From Sipunculus nudus (taxonomy: Eukaryota > Annelida > Sipuncula > Golfingiida > Sipunculidae): 64,000 nt of DNA. A program made the position numbers and the translations under genes. Positions 1 to 12,180 of this stretch are shown here, piece by piece; position 1 is the first letter of the stretch; each line of letters starts with the position of its first letter. Under the pieces are notes generated by a model. That model searched no databases and had not been told where the DNA came from. It worked only from the letters and a program-made list of their open reading frames with translations. The stretch lies in NCBI GenBank assembly GCA_026874595.1, contig CM049313.1, positions 37,140,159 through 37,204,158 of the forward strand. The letters run 5' to 3'.

Positions 1-428
1 TATAAATATAAATTTCTCAGAGACATCAGGTCTCATTACTTACAAAAATGTAACAAATGTTTGCAATTATCTATTAAATGATCCTCTGATAAGAAAGTTG
101 AGACATTTCTCTTGCATGAGAGTGAGTATTTACTTTGTCAAAGTGGGTCAACTTCATAATTAACAGCTAATTTGACAAAAGAATAACAAAACTTAAAATA
201 ACATAATATAATATAATTAAAGTATAATATAATAAAATTAATTGCAATTACAGTACAATGTCTTATAATTCAATATAATACAATATAAGAATATATTATA
301 ATACATGGCATAATTTAAAATTACATCATAAAAAGGAATGGAAACCATGAAACATTGGGATTAACAAAGGATATCATGTCTGACACAATGGGTCAAAAGA
401 TCATGACACACTGATCAATGAATAATGA
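1..428. other. AT-rich stretch, no gene seen
   Basis: Very AT-rich sequence with runs built from ATAATATAAT-type words around 190-310. No exon-like open frame, splice-flanked block or RNA gene can be recognised. It ends where the left arm of the inverted-repeat pair at 429 begins. Confidence 0.6.
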
Positions 429-639
429 GGCCATCCTTAAAAAGTTCTGTGTTGGGGCTAACCCGGCCGGTCGTGATTTTTGGCTGCGGCTGGAATTTTT
501 TTTTTGACATATCTGCAAATTAATATTTTTATATGATCTGCCGCAAGCACCTGGGCCCGTAAAAATCTGCCTTCATGTGCTAGAAAAATAGTCCTTCTAT
601 TACATTTTTAGATGCACTTAATTTCCATAATGAAAGGTA

Positions 640-1090
640 TTACCCAACGTCGCCGATCGTTTAATTTGATCCATAACAATTAGTCAGGTTGTGCATATAT
701 ATATACTCGTGGAACGATCGCTACACTCGTGCGCGAGAGTAGAAAAACTGCCGGGAAACCGCCATCAAAGTTCGTTGTTCTGGCGAAACAGGCTGAAAAA
801 AAATATTGAGTTCTCTCGACAGTCATACCGTCAACAACCAATGTTGGCATTTAAACCATGTGACACGTTGATTTGCATAAACACGTGCCTGGCCAACACA
901 AACGTTCTTGTGATTGGCGGAGCGGTCACGTGTCATAGCCAGAGAGCCAATAAGAGGTCCGTAGTAAAAGTTCACCCCATATGACTTCATTCATCACTAT
1001 TTTGGCGGGAAAATGTTCACTGACATCGTGTCGCTTACGCTGGTTATAATTTTTCAGCAACACTCACGGTGGCACCGTGAGTAGGCCTAT
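640..1090. promoter_or_regulatory. CpG-richer block with clustered promoter-type motifs
   Basis: This block is clearly richer in CpG than its surroundings. Exact motifs are an octamer ATTTGCAT (871-878), two CACGTG E-boxes (882-887 and 927-932), an inverted CCAAT box (ATTGG, 913-917), a direct CCAAT (947-951) and an E2F-type site TTTTGGCGGGAAAA (1000-1013). Such a set is typical of proliferation-linked promoters. No coding exon could be tied to it on either side, so strand and target are unknown. It could be an orphan promoter, an untranslated first exon, or a promoter inside the surrounding candidate element. Confidence 0.35.
1062..1082. repeat. Perfect 10-bp inverted repeat (hairpin)
   Basis: ACTCACGGTG and its exact reverse complement are separated by a single G, giving a 21-nt potential hairpin in the CpG-rich block. 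It does not match the histone 3' stem-loop. Confidence 0.85.
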
Positions 1091-1679
1091 ATCAAGCAAA
1101 TGAAGCAGGCCTATTTAATGGAATCTGCAACTGACGATGTGTAACGCACGATCTCCACAAATCATATGTTTGGTATTACAAAAATTGCATGATTTCGTCA
1201 GGTCTGTGGCGATCATGACAGGGTTTTGCGAGGTGTCTGATGCATCGTTTCTACCGGCCACAGCTGATCAGAACAGGCATAACATATATGCGACTGTAAT
1301 TTTTTTGGATGTTTTTCTTTTTAACTGCCTTTGTAAATTTATTTCATTTTATTAATAGCTTTTATAATAAACAGATATTTCCTGACCGTACGGCATTTCT
1401 TGTTTAGACGTAGACGAGATAGAGATCAACATTGCTCGCTCAGTCATTAATTACAGAAAAATACTAGAATATCAGCAAAAGCTGACAAAAGCCCTCAGCC
1501 AAAAGAGCAGTATTTATGGGTGGTAACAGTAACAAGTATTCATGTAATATTTGTTCTCACATGGATGTATATCTGTACATAAGTCTTTTGTTCAAGTTGT
1601 GAATTGGAACTAGAGAGATATGAACTTTGTAAGTCTGGTCCCAGTCTTTGTGAGTCATGCAGCACTTTCGAGATCATCA

Positions 1680-2045
1680 AGGCCAATGACCATTCCATAT
1701 TCCAAAACAATCCATCCAGTGGTTCCTTAGAAATAAGCTCCTAGGTTTTTTTCTATTATAAGCTCTGTGACCTTGGGTCATCCATCTTGGAACTTGACTG
1801 AGATTTTGTTGATATGTATCAGCACCAAAGAAATGAAATTTCTGTGTTGAATATTTTTGGAGATATCCTCCTCACATGGTAAATGTTAACACACGCCGGT
1901 TATTTTCTATAATTCGCTCTAAAACGTCGAGAAATAAGTCAAGGTCACCCATCTTCGAACTTGACCAAGATTTTGTTTGCATATACATCAACACCGAAGA
2001 AATAAAATTCCTAATCAGGGTACTGACATCCAATATATAGTTTCA
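1680..2045 (+). repeat. Degenerate copy of the 'TTGACCAAGATTTTGT' repeat family
   Basis: Two blocks (about 1725-1870 and 1930-2025) match the element at 56357-57038. Shared phrases include AGAAATAAGCTCCTA, CATCTT(G)GAACTTGAC and GAGATATCCT. Compared with that copy it lacks the module carrying GGTGGCGCCACC, and it has no (GACR)n tract or 3' hairpin. It is an internal or truncated remnant. Confidence 0.6.
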
Positions 2046-2700
2046 TCTTTCATAAAGTACAGTTTTACATATATTTATATAAACATTTTATATATTCTAC
2101 TACCTTATTAGGCATTGACTATTACTAAAGAGTTCATTTATTACCGTCCTTCTTAATTATACCTCTTCACTTGCAAAGGAAATCTCAAACTGCACTCATT
2201 CCTACAATTCTGGCACTCTCATACAACACAAAATAAAATTGTCTGCAAATTCATGTGAGATCCAGAACAAGGCTTACAGGCCTAATGCGAACCTGTGCAA
2301 TGGGATATACATCAGTTATAATGCTTCCATGATAACATGCTTGATCATTATTGGAAAAGTACTTGATAACTTTTCAAATACGTGAATGTTTGACATGTAC
2401 ATGTTCAAAGCATTTACTAAAACATTTTAAACCCAAGTACAGGAATTTAAGCCTGTAATAAAACACAAAATCTGTTCAGAGATACCTTGTTGTGCATTTT
2501 TTAATGGTATCGAGGCAAGGAATGAATGAAGTATGGGTATGTTATTTGACATAGACCTCGCATATGCTAATATCCGGTAAAAAAAGGTGTAGTAAACTCC
2601 AGATCCTCCTTTAAAAAAAAATATTTTTTTCCTCCCTACCTGATGACTTTTTTTGGACCAATGTTAGCCCCAACACAGAAATTTTTAAGGATGGCCTGAC

Positions 2701-2860
2701 ATAGGGATCCACAAATCAAACCATTCACAGTGTAAACCAAAGGATTATGTCATGGGGATCCACAAATCAAACCATTCAGTGTAAACCCAAGGATTATGTC
2801 ATGGGGATCCACAAATCAAACCATACACAGTGTAAACCCAAGGATTATGACATGGGGATC
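2701..2860 (+). repeat. Short tandem array, three ~51-bp units
   Basis: The units run from GGGATCCACAAATCAAACCA to AAGGATTATG and start near 2703, 2754 and 2803. Looser GGGATCCA-containing derivatives continue to about 3030, so the array was probably longer. Confidence 0.8.
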
Positions 2861-5404
2861 AACAGATCATATACTGGGATCCATGGATCATGTGGATTCA
2901 TGACACCAATCCAAAGACTGTGAAAGAGAGATCCAGAGGTCAAGATATGTGTATACATGGATCACGACATACAGATCCACAGCTCTAGGAAAACAGGGAC
3001 CCATAAACTATTAAATGGGGATCCACTTATTATGACTTATGGGGTTTATATAGTAGGATTTATACCTCAGTCATATCATGACATAAAACATTGCATGAAT
3101 GATTAGACAAGGATAGATGGACTGTCGCATCCAGATAACAGTTCCAGTTGACTACCAGTTGAAATGGACAGTAGTACTCACAAGACCTGCCTGAATGCAG
3201 GTACTACTTGTTTCCAATAGGACTATACCATGCCCTTGGTAGTGTTAATGAATGAACATGAATGCTAGTTTTCACTGGATTTAAACATATATAAATACTT
3301 ATAAATACTTTTATATGTCTATAACTATATCTTTAAGGCAACTGAAAAAATAATTTTTTTCTTTTTATGAGCTGGAAGGTCAATGCCAATGAACTCAATC
3401 CTGCATCTGACATCTTTAGATAAGACCAACCAAAAGAAGATAGTAAAAGTAGCTTATAATGGAAGAACTACACAGACTGACAGACGGACTGACAGACAGA
3501 TCGTTGGATAAAATGCTCAGAATGACGCCACATGTAACACAGTCAAGAGAGTACATTTAGGTTTTGTTAAAAGAAGGTAACATTAATTTAACTGCTTTGA
3601 TTCTCACTGAAATAACACTTGGCTTCATAAACCCTGTCGCAGCTAAATGTTCACACGTGGCCAGATCTTCCTAGACCTTATCTCCTGTTGGCAGTGCATG
3701 ATCTGTCAGATAATTATTGACTGCATTCTTCTAAACTGTACCAGATATTTGATTATATATAATTTTTCACTAATTTATGGTTTTTCAATTTATATAATCA
3801 TGGACCAACCAACGATCCAAAGTCACTTGAAAGGCTCCAATTAGCATGGGTTCATGCACCGGAAGTCAAGGTGTTCTCCAGACCTTCTTTCCCTGAGGGC
3901 ATCATGGACAGGGTCTTGGTGCAGCTTAAGATGGAGAAATTACGGTATATATTTAAGGTCAATGGGGCTAAAATGAGGTCTGGTGTGAAATTCTGGTCCA
4001 TGCACAAGGGCTCATTCACAAGATCCTCAAAAGAATCAACAGGATTACTAACAGCTCTGACAAACATTAATATTATCAATGGTTCTAAACAGAATCAATA
4101 AATGAAATTGATACTTAATTTAACTGTACAACAGGGCAACTTTTTAAATTGTTTTTTATCTGTGCACCACACCACAGAAACACTGCAAAATATATTGCGA
4201 GAATTATCACAGATTTTAAACACTTATCCCTTTATTCTGCATCATAAAGGCAATTCAATATATCTATGAACACTAAAGCAGCAATATGTTTCTGTGGTTA
4301 ATAATTTATACAGACGCATACAATTACATTAAATTAATATATTTAACTAACAATCATTCACCAAAACTGAATCAATGATCAATATTAACATTCTCCCTTT
4401 AGCCAGCCATAGCTGAGAGTAAATGCTGACAGAGATAAAATGTGGGGAAAAAATGTAATGTAAAAACCTACTACAACCTACTGCCCAGTATCATAATGTT
4501 CAGGCAGATCAGAATTCTGAAGAAAAACAAGGCTGACAACAAATAAATCACAGATAATCATATTTATTACTGGTGTATCTGCTAATTAAATCAAATTTAT
4601 CACCAGTGCATCTTTGATAAAGATTTTCTTTTAGGAACCCATTCTTACACTCACAGGTAAGGGACCATTTCACAGTGCGATTTATGTACGCTACACCTCA
4701 TGAATATCGAACGAGGAATGGCCTTCCACTAATCACTAAAATGGGAGTGATCAATCCTTGTTTCATCTGATATGTACCAAAAAACTAAATTCATAAAATA
4801 TACAGGAAGCGTGATTCGTGATATATGTGTAGTATCTCAAGGGCCACCACTTGCGTATTTGATGAGAAGCAAGTTATTACATTATACCATTTGCCAGTCT
4901 TGTTTACCCAGCTGGGCTCCCAGGATGAAAGACTTACGACAAAAAAGCTGATTCTCCTTTGATGTGTATAAAACTTTCCAACGGAACCACCCTGTGCAGT
5001 TAAAACAGCAGAGACAAAAAAAAATCTAAAAAAATTCATAGAAAACCATCTACAAATAATATATAAACAGATATGCACTGTTTTATTCATAGATTTAAAA
5101 ACACTATTTGTCCTTCATCTGTTGTCCTAAATACTCCCCTTAACTTAATAATATATAAATGGAAAAAATCTTATTTGTAAAGAGATTGTATTATTTATTA
5201 AGTTTTTTTTTTAAATACATTTACTGGAAACAGTCAAGCATACATTACTCATAGAAACAGATGAGCACATACACATATAACAATAACAATACATATATGA
5301 CAAAAACACAGTACCCTTATTGTACAAAATAATTTTTCGTGTCTATAATTCATTTATTTAGTCTTGAACTAACTTTGTATTAATTGCCTAATCTTATGTT
5401 GATT
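2861..5404. other. No gene seen; small repeats only
   Basis: AT-rich, mostly unique sequence. A short (GACR)n tract lies at 3475-3507, the type that marks the 3' ends of the tandem-core elements elsewhere in the window. The block 3850-4080 is somewhat GC-richer and open in both directions for about 75 codons, but no family is recognisable there and no splice-flanked exon can be defined. Confidence 0.5.
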
Positions 5405-5826
5405 TTCTCCATTAACTTCCCATTATACCTGATGTATGTGGAATATACAATTTTTTATTGCTATCCTCTTTTCTATATCACAGATATCATTTATAAATTT
5501 TAAGGCTTCTTCTGTACTAGGAAGTTTTAACTTGCATCTGCACAAATACAGATATCTTTTTACAACAAGAATTGTAATAATAAAACATGAAGAATTGCTT
5601 TTGTTAAATATGACATCCTTCAATCCAAAAGTGCATGAACCGATACCTTCAGTGATCAAATGATTAACATTATGCCAAATATCCACTTTTTGGGGCATGC
5701 CCTAAACAAATGTAAAATTGTTTCAGTTTCTATTTTAGAAAAGGTGCATCTATTATCTGTGCATTTCTTAATTCTGACAAGAAATAGGTTTAAAACTAGG
5801 CATTTCTGAAGTAAACAGTATTGAAA
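5405..5826 (-). pseudogene. LINE ORF2 C-terminal fragment (3' part of split LINE)
   Basis: Read on the minus strand, this starts at FQYCLLQK, continues to CTFSKIETETILHLF (the usual C-x-F-C...E-T-I-x-H-L-F zinc-knuckle-like block near the end of L1-type ORF2, here missing one cysteine) and then to SCTFGLKDVIFN and KFINDICDIEKR. A frameshift falls near 5690 between the HLFRACP and HNVNHLITE segments. It is the distal part of the same LINE seen at 7375-8515, interrupted by the element at 5827-7374. The clade is inferred as L1/Tx1-like. It is clearly dead. Confidence 0.75.
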
Positions 5827-7374
5827 CAAGTGACCCATGGGTCATGACGCTCAGCTGACTGGGAAGAGATTTGCAAAAGGAAATTTTATCATCTGAATGG
5901 TAGTATATACCCATTCAACTGAAGCATCAAACAGATTAACCAACAGGCTGAGATTGTGTCTGTATTAATATATCTAAAAAATAGAAAAAAAAATACAAAA
6001 AAAAAAAATACAGGTGGCTCCACCAGTCTGCAGAAACTAATAAAAACACTTAATGTTCAATATCCATGCAAAGAAGCATGGTGGTCTCTGGATTAGTTGT
6101 TCAGATACTTCAGTTTTTGTATCAAATTTTCCATTATTCTGAGGGATACTTTGCAGTCCTATAGCTTGGAGGATATGGGTAACAGAGACCTAATTTCAGG
6201 TTTCCACAGACACTTTCCATGGGCCTCCTTGCATGACAAGAATGAAGATTTTAGGTCCAGTTGTTACAATTTGTACCTCGTTGACAGATAACCACATCTT
6301 TAAAGGTCTCAAAAATAAAGAAAAAAATTGGTAAAAATTTGAAAAAAAAAAGAGGTGGCACACCCAGTCTGCTGAAATTGATGGAACACGTCATGATCAA
6401 TCTGTATGCCATAAATCATGAGCATCAGTGTTGTAGTTATTGAGATACTGGAGTTTTTGTATCAATTTTTCATTATTCTCGGGGGTACTTTTGGAGCCAT
6501 ACAACTTAATGGATATGGGTAACAGAGACCTAATTTCAGGTTTCCATGGAGATTTTTCATGGGTCTCCCTGTGTGTAAAGAATAAAGATTCTAGATCCAG
6601 TCTTTACGATTTGTGCCCTGTTAACAGAAGTCCACATTTTTAATAGTCTCAAAAATAGAGAAAAAAATCGTAAAAAATCGAAAAATACAGAAGGCGCCAC
6701 CAGTCTGATGGAACACTCCATGATCAATAAGTATGCCAAAAATCATGACCATCAGTGATGTAGTTAATGAGATATTGAAGTTTTTGTATGAAATTTATTA
6801 ATATTCTGGGGGGTACTTTGGGGCCCCATAGCTAAAAGGATGTGGATAACAGAGACCTAATTTCTGGTTTCCATGGAGACTTTTCATAGGTCTCTCAGAA
6901 TGTCAAGAATGAAGATTCTAGATCCAGTCTTTACAATTTGTGCCCTGTTAACAGAAGTCCACATTTTTAAAAGCCTCAAAAATAGAGAAAAAAATCGTAA
7001 AAAATCGAAAAATACAGGAGGCGCCACCAGTCTGCAGGAACTGATGGAACACTCCATGATCAATAAGTATGCCAAAAATCATGACCATCAGTGATGTAGT
7101 TAATGAGATATTGAAGTTTTTGTATGAAATTTATTAATATTCTGGGGGTACTCTTGGGCCCCATAGCTCAAAGGATATGGGTAACAGAGACCTAATTTCT
7201 GGTTTCCAATGAGATTTTTCATGGACCTTTCAGAAAGTCAAGTTACAAGATTCTAGGTCCAGCGGTTATGATTTGTGCCTGGTTAACGGACAGACAGATG
7301 GACAGACAGACAGACGGACAACAGACAAAGAGTGATCGCTATAGCTCAGCATGACTGAAAGTCAGCTGAGCTAA
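5827..7374 (+). mobile_element. Helitron-like tandem-core element, family A (copy 1)
   Basis: The left end is CAAGTGACCCATGGGTCATG followed by ACGCTCAGCTGA; it contains the palindrome GACCCATGGGTC. Four degenerate core units of about 330 bp follow, starting near 6011, 6354, 6690 and 7015. Each opens with a variant of the GGTGGCGCCACC palindrome and carries the phrases GGATATGGGTAACAGAGACC and GGTTTCCA. A (GACR)n tract (7288-7330) precedes a terminal hairpin at 7343-7372 (AGCTCAGCATGACT / AGTCAGCTGAGCT) followed by AAAAAT. No coding capacity is seen. Left end, tandem core, tetranucleotide tract and 3' hairpin together resemble non-autonomous Helitron/Helentron elements such as the oyster pearl and fly DINE-1 types; assignment is by architecture only. 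Confidence 0.7.
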
Positions 7375-8515
7375 AAATCTGAGTTTACAGGCTATGGTCG
7401 TGACATTAAACTGTTTAAATGACCATTGTACATAATTCTTGTCAGTACCAAGCTCTGATTTCCAGGACTTGTACATGTTTAATGTTTCTTTGCAGATATC
7501 TTGCATGACTTGTACATATACATGTTTTGTAAAATTTTTAAGCTGTTAAGTTTCTGAGTGAAGAATTTACATTCAATTCTATAAATTACACTTTTTCTTA
7601 TTAACTGTTTCCTTTCGACTGGTATCACCATTATCAAACCATTATATGCTAAAAAGTAAACTCTACACACGTAATCATTACACATTTTTTTCATATGACA
7701 GCAATTTGGATCCTTCATCATCATACCTATGTGTAATATGTTGCAGATTCTTTCCCTTGCTCTGCCATTGACTTGTAAAATATAACTTTTTTATCAATTT
7801 TTATATGGGAGTTGTACCAGAGAGGTTGCTCATTAATATTAATTATTTTCTCTAATGGAAGGAAATTAAATTTTGCCCAGCTGATGAGTATATCTGTCCA
7901 AAAGGGGTTACATTGAGATGTAATTTTACACATATCCTCTACACTTACATTGCCATTAAGTACATGTAATGCCTTTTTTTCAATCTCTGTGCCTTCTTTT
8001 TTTCTAAATTGAGGAATTATTTCAATGGTTTTTCTCATTCTTCATACCAGGTCACCCTGCTTCTGATTATTTCCCCTGTTGTTTTCTTCTCTGTAAGTTT
8101 TCCTAATTCGTGTTTTAGTTTATTGTATTTAAAGTAGCGTACGTCAGAATCTCCATCCTGCATATCTGACAAGAGCAATATCATTTCTTTCTCTATATTT
8201 TTTATCTGATTTTTACTTTTTCCTTTCTGTCTTGCCAAATATTCAATTAAACCCCTCTTACTCTACATTTTATCCCATGATAGGTGTGACGTTAGAAAAA
8301 AATCTAACCTGCTTTGAACTTTTGTAGGGTTTTTCTGACTCCATGTATATTGTTTTAAGTTGGGATGCTGTTATCTCCAAATATGGTCCACTGTGTAATC
8401 ATCACACCATTGTTTTAATACTGTTCTTGAATGTTTATGAGATAATAAATATCTTGCTTCAAAACTTATCATTATCCATTACTAGATTAAAGTCGCCACC
8501 TAAAATTCACTTTTC
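7375..8515 (-). pseudogene. LINE ORF2 remnant (endonuclease end and C-terminal part, RT core deleted)
   Basis: Minus-strand pieces appear in ORF2 order. ILGGDFNLVMDND (near 8490-8450) is the GGDFN endonuclease motif. DDYTVDHIWR, a stop, then HPNLKQYTWSQKN and VQSRLDFFL (8385-8260) are the end of the AP-endonuclease. EYLARQKGKSKNQIKNIEKE and IIRSRVTWYEE (8250-8038) precede the reverse transcriptase. Next comes NPFWTDILISWAKFNF...QPLWYNSHI (8034-7727) from the C-terminal domain. The reverse-transcriptase core that belongs between WYEE and NPFW is absent, so this copy has a large internal deletion. The chain ends at ACKLRF (7375-7400) and resumes at 5826 beyond the inserted element. It is L1/Tx1-like by motif. 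Confidence 0.8.
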
Positions 8516-8559
8516 ATTTCAAATCATATTAATCTTTTCTCATACATTATTATAAATAC

Positions 8560-9665
8560 AAATCTATGTATATGCATAATATAAAAGAAATCTGTCCATT
8601 AGTTTTTGACTTATAATGCTCACAGTGCTGTCAAGTGGCCCTTTTTAAGATATTCATGATTTTATGTTTTTCACCAAATATGGGAATATTCAAGGTCAAG
8701 GTCACTCTCATAGTCACGGTCATGACCCCAAATCAATAAACTGCATTCCAAAATATACAACATTTGTAAAAAAAAATTAAATTTAAAAAAAAATAATTTA
8801 AATTAAATTAAATTTTAAAATTAAATTTAAAATTAAATATACCTCATTCCATAAACCATATCTATATACATGCATAACATGAAAGAAATCTGTCCATTAC
8901 TGTTTGACTTGTAATGCTCACAGTATATACTGTCAAGTGGCAATGATGGGGTATTCAAAGGCGCAAAAAACAAGAAAAGGACAACAGGTGGCGCCACCTA
9001 TCTTCTGCAAAAGACAAAACTATCCAAGATCTTCCGTCAACTTGATTTTTGGACCAATCCATGCATCCCTTTTTAAGATATTCATGATTTTATAAGATTT
9101 TCACCATATATGGTAATATTCAAGGTCAAAGCCGCTCTCAAAGGAAAGGTCATGACCCCAATTTTAATATACATCATCCCATAACCCATACCTATGTACA
9201 TGCATAATATTAAAGAAATCTGTCAATCAGTTTTTGACTTGTGATGCTAAAAGTACTGTCAATTTGCAATGATGGGGGTATTAAACGGCACAAAAACAAG
9301 AAAAGGATACTAGGTGGCACCACCAGTTTCCGGTACATGACATCACTATCCAAGATCTTTGTCCAACTTGATTTTTTGATAAATCCATGAAAGATTTCTT
9401 GAGATATTTAAGAATTTGTGTGATTTTCCCCAAAATGGATCTATTCAAGGTCAAGGTCACTCTCCTAGTTGAGGTCATGACCCCATTTTAAATAGGCTTC
9501 GTCCTCTCACCTATATCTATAAATGTGTCAAGTTTGAAAAAGATCCTTGAAATATTTTTTGAGTTATTGTGTCCAAAAGAAATCTCTGTGGCGGCGGCGG
9601 AGGCGGTGGCGGCGCAACCGTGCCTAAACCATAGTATCTCCAGACTATGTCTGGCGATACAATTA
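8560..9665 (+). mobile_element. Tandem-core element, family F (3 units, GGC tract, 3' hairpin)
   Basis: Three related ~300-bp units begin near 8560, 8850 and 9170. Shared phrases are ATGCATAATAT, AAGAAATCTGTCCATTAG, AAGGTCAAGGTCACTCTC and GGTCATGACCCC. Units 2 and 3 carry GGTGGCGCCACC (8987) or GGTGGCACCACC (9313), each followed 88 nt later by an AGATAT box. In place of (GACR)n, a GGC-rich tract (9588-9616) precedes a 27-nt hairpin at 9634-9660 (GTATCTCCAGAC, TAT, GTCTGGCGATAC). An AT-only tract lies at 8765-8840. No coding capacity is seen. The left end is not defined. Confidence 0.6.
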
Positions 9666-9789
9666 TATACCCAGAATAAAGACCACTAAATGCTAACATC
9701 ATGTTCACTATTATAACAGTGTCTTCATCCTTTGTAAATTGCCCTTGTTTTATTCACAGAAAAAATTCTGTAAGTCTATTATCAGTCAA

Positions 9790-10040
9790 ATGTCCTTTAA
9801 GTGATCTTTAAAGAATGACAAGAGCTCCCACTGTATATGAAAAAAAGTTTGTTTGAATGCTCAGTGGATTGTGAGTTTTTTCTGGCTTGTCTGCAATGCG
9901 TACAAAACAAAATTATCATCTGGTCATGGGCTAGCACTGGTAGTTTGTTATGGTCACATGGATAACTTCCAAGTATGCCCTGACCAGGATCAAACCAGCC
10001 AGGGAATAGCGAGTGCTTTTTAGCAAATTGCATGAAAAAA
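9790..10040 (-). mobile_element. Possible tRNA-derived SINE remnant
   Basis: On the minus strand, AAAGCACTCGC followed by GGTTTGATCCTGG resembles the A-box side and B-box (GGTTCGATCC type) of a tRNA-like SINE head, with a non-tRNA body continuing toward 9800. No A-rich tail or target duplication can be identified, so this is tentative. Confidence 0.35.
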
Positions 10041-11559
10041 TGACAAACTTGTTTATATAAAAAAAATCCCCTAAGAAATTTGTAAAACATGAGAATGGTT
10101 GAAATTCAGGGACCCCCCGCTAAAACAATATGTCCTCAATAAAATATAGTCAACCAGGATCTTCTAACATTGTTATAGGGCAAGGATGGTAAAAGCACAT
10201 TAGATGTGACAGTTTATGAGTTGTATATTATATCATTATTCATGCATCATCTCCCCACAATGAGGTATCTATCAACAGAACAGTTTACATGTTCAACTGT
10301 TCACATTAATCATTTTTAATACTATGTTTCAAATTACCACTTCCCTCTTTGCAATACATTACTAGTATTACATTTTATTTCCATCTCAGGTGCTTCAGTC
10401 ATGTTAGCAAACATGTCACATATCCAATCCCCTCAGGAAAGTCTGATTCTACATTAATCTCTAATTTTGACTTTAAGAAGGTGGCCTTTGACCTGAAACT
10501 CGTTATCAAAGACTGGCTTGGACTTAGATAGTGTGGACTTGACCATAATACTGCTGACAACTGTCAGGTTTGAATCCACATCTTCTGTTCAATAAGATCA
10601 CTGCTTCTCCAGATATAGGATCATGATGATCGGACTGGTTTGTAATTGGTGGACTAAATAATTTAACACTGTTGTCACAGGTAACACGAAAACGTTTTGT
10701 GCAGCACCATCTGAATCTACCTGGCTAAAACTGACATGTTTAATTACAGTTGCACCTGTACTTGGTACCTGTTAATCATGCAGCATCCCATGTTAATAGC
10801 AAGAAAAGAATTTGCTTCAAGCAACTGGCATTATTTCCTATGAATTTAATGGAAATACAAGGCACAACATGTTTGAAATTGGTATAAACAACTTTAGATC
10901 AGAATTAAAGAGCTGAACATACTTCAAACATAAATTATGAAAACTCACAATGGACCCATAATTTTACAATTTCAGGTGTTTGAGGGACAAAATATCCCAA
11001 TTACCTTTATTTTATTATGACTGTAAAAAAGGTTTTAATGTGAGTTGCTAATGAAAAACATATATTGTCAATTGACAACATGTATTAGTGGTTATGTTAC
11101 ATTCCTTAATTATTTAGAACAGATAATCCATTCTGTTGTCTGATGTAAATTTTTTCTTATACTTGTTTTATGGCTTGTGTGCATGCTGTCACTGTTGGGT
11201 CAACATTATCTGAAAAACTACACTTCCATCTGAAAAAAGTTTATAAAAGTTATATACTCGCTCCTTCTTAAGCAAATCTCAAGACTATCATGCTTTCAAA
11301 TATGTTATTTATGAAAATGGAAGTTTATAACATGAGTATGAAAAAAAGTGTGCAGGATACTTTATGACAGCTATAGACCTGTTACCTTCACAAAGCAGAA
11401 GCCTTTCTTACATACAATATGGTAACACTACATCAAATGCATACATGTATCAGAGGTGCCATTTATGGTTTGCTTTTACGTCAGGATAAAGAACTGGTAG
11501 ACCGTTAAAACAAGCCTCATCCTTATGTCCCCTGTTCTTCAACAATTTACGATAAAGGA
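10041..11559. other. Unique AT-rich DNA, no gene seen
   Basis: No repeat array, exon-like frame or RNA gene can be recognised. A GGTTTGAATCC word at 10567-10577 resembles a tRNA B-box but has no convincing partner. Confidence 0.5.
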
Positions 11560-12180
11560 AGCCATGTTTGACAGGCACAAAGACTGTCGCTCCAGGGTTC
11601 ATTGTCCCTGAAGAATGTCTAGAAGAAAGTTGTAATTAAGTTCAAGACCAAGTTTGCATTCCCGACTGCAAGAACTCAAGAATATGTTGGGGGTTCCACA
11701 AAGAGGTCACAGAGCATTTGCTGTGTTTGATCTGCATACGCTTTAACAGCACTACACCATTAGGGGATGAGAAGGCATTCACAGGCTCAGCACCCTATTG
11801 ATCCAAAACCCTCGCATGCTTAGAACTCTCCACGTTGGACAAAGCTACCACTTTGGTCTTTAATGTAGCGTTATTGACTGTCCACAAGAACTGTCTGTGT
11901 ACACGCAGCCCCTTACGGCCAGTTTGGGAGGTCCTTATTAAGTGCTGAGGAGGCAGGGTAGCTCACAAGATGACAAAAAGAGCCACATCCTTCCATGATT
12001 TCCAAGACAAAGCCTGCGCGTAATGAAAAGTTGTTACCAGGAACACTGGAGCGCAGCCTGTGGCATCTTTCTTCAAGCAGCAAAACAAACATGTTATTGC
12101 CTCTCCACATGACAGTTAATAAGGTGCTACACCCGCCTGGGGCTGCCTCCGCTCAAGTCATGGTGTTTTCATAAGATAAA
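11560..12180. other. GC-richer unique island, candidate conserved non-coding element
   Basis: This block has balanced composition and high word complexity in an AT-rich setting. It has no repeat similarity inside the window and no long open frame with plausible splice borders. Such islands are often regulatory elements or short untranslated exons. No motif settles which. Confidence 0.25.

Larger units (their letters stand above)
429..2696. mobile_element. Candidate inverted-repeat element (34-bp terminal arms)
   Basis: Positions 429-462 and 2663-2696 are reverse complements over 34 bases with one mismatch; both contain the word TGTGTTGGGGCTAAC in their own orientation. The outer flanks both read TGA (426-428 and 2697-2699), a possible 3-bp target duplication, though this could be chance. 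Similarity stops sharply inside the arms. The 2.2-kb interior has no transposase-like frame. It holds a CpG-rich promoter-like block (640-1090) and a fragment of another repeat (1680-2045). It could be a non-autonomous DNA transposon, or two independent copies of a short repeat in opposite orientation. Confidence 0.45.

Noticed and set aside
1062-1082. Histone mRNA 3' stem-loop
   Set aside because: Stem and loop sequences do not fit the histone consensus, and no histone coding sequence is nearby.
10560-10580. tRNA B-box-like word GGTTTGAATCC
   Set aside because: No convincing A-box or cloverleaf can be drawn around it.
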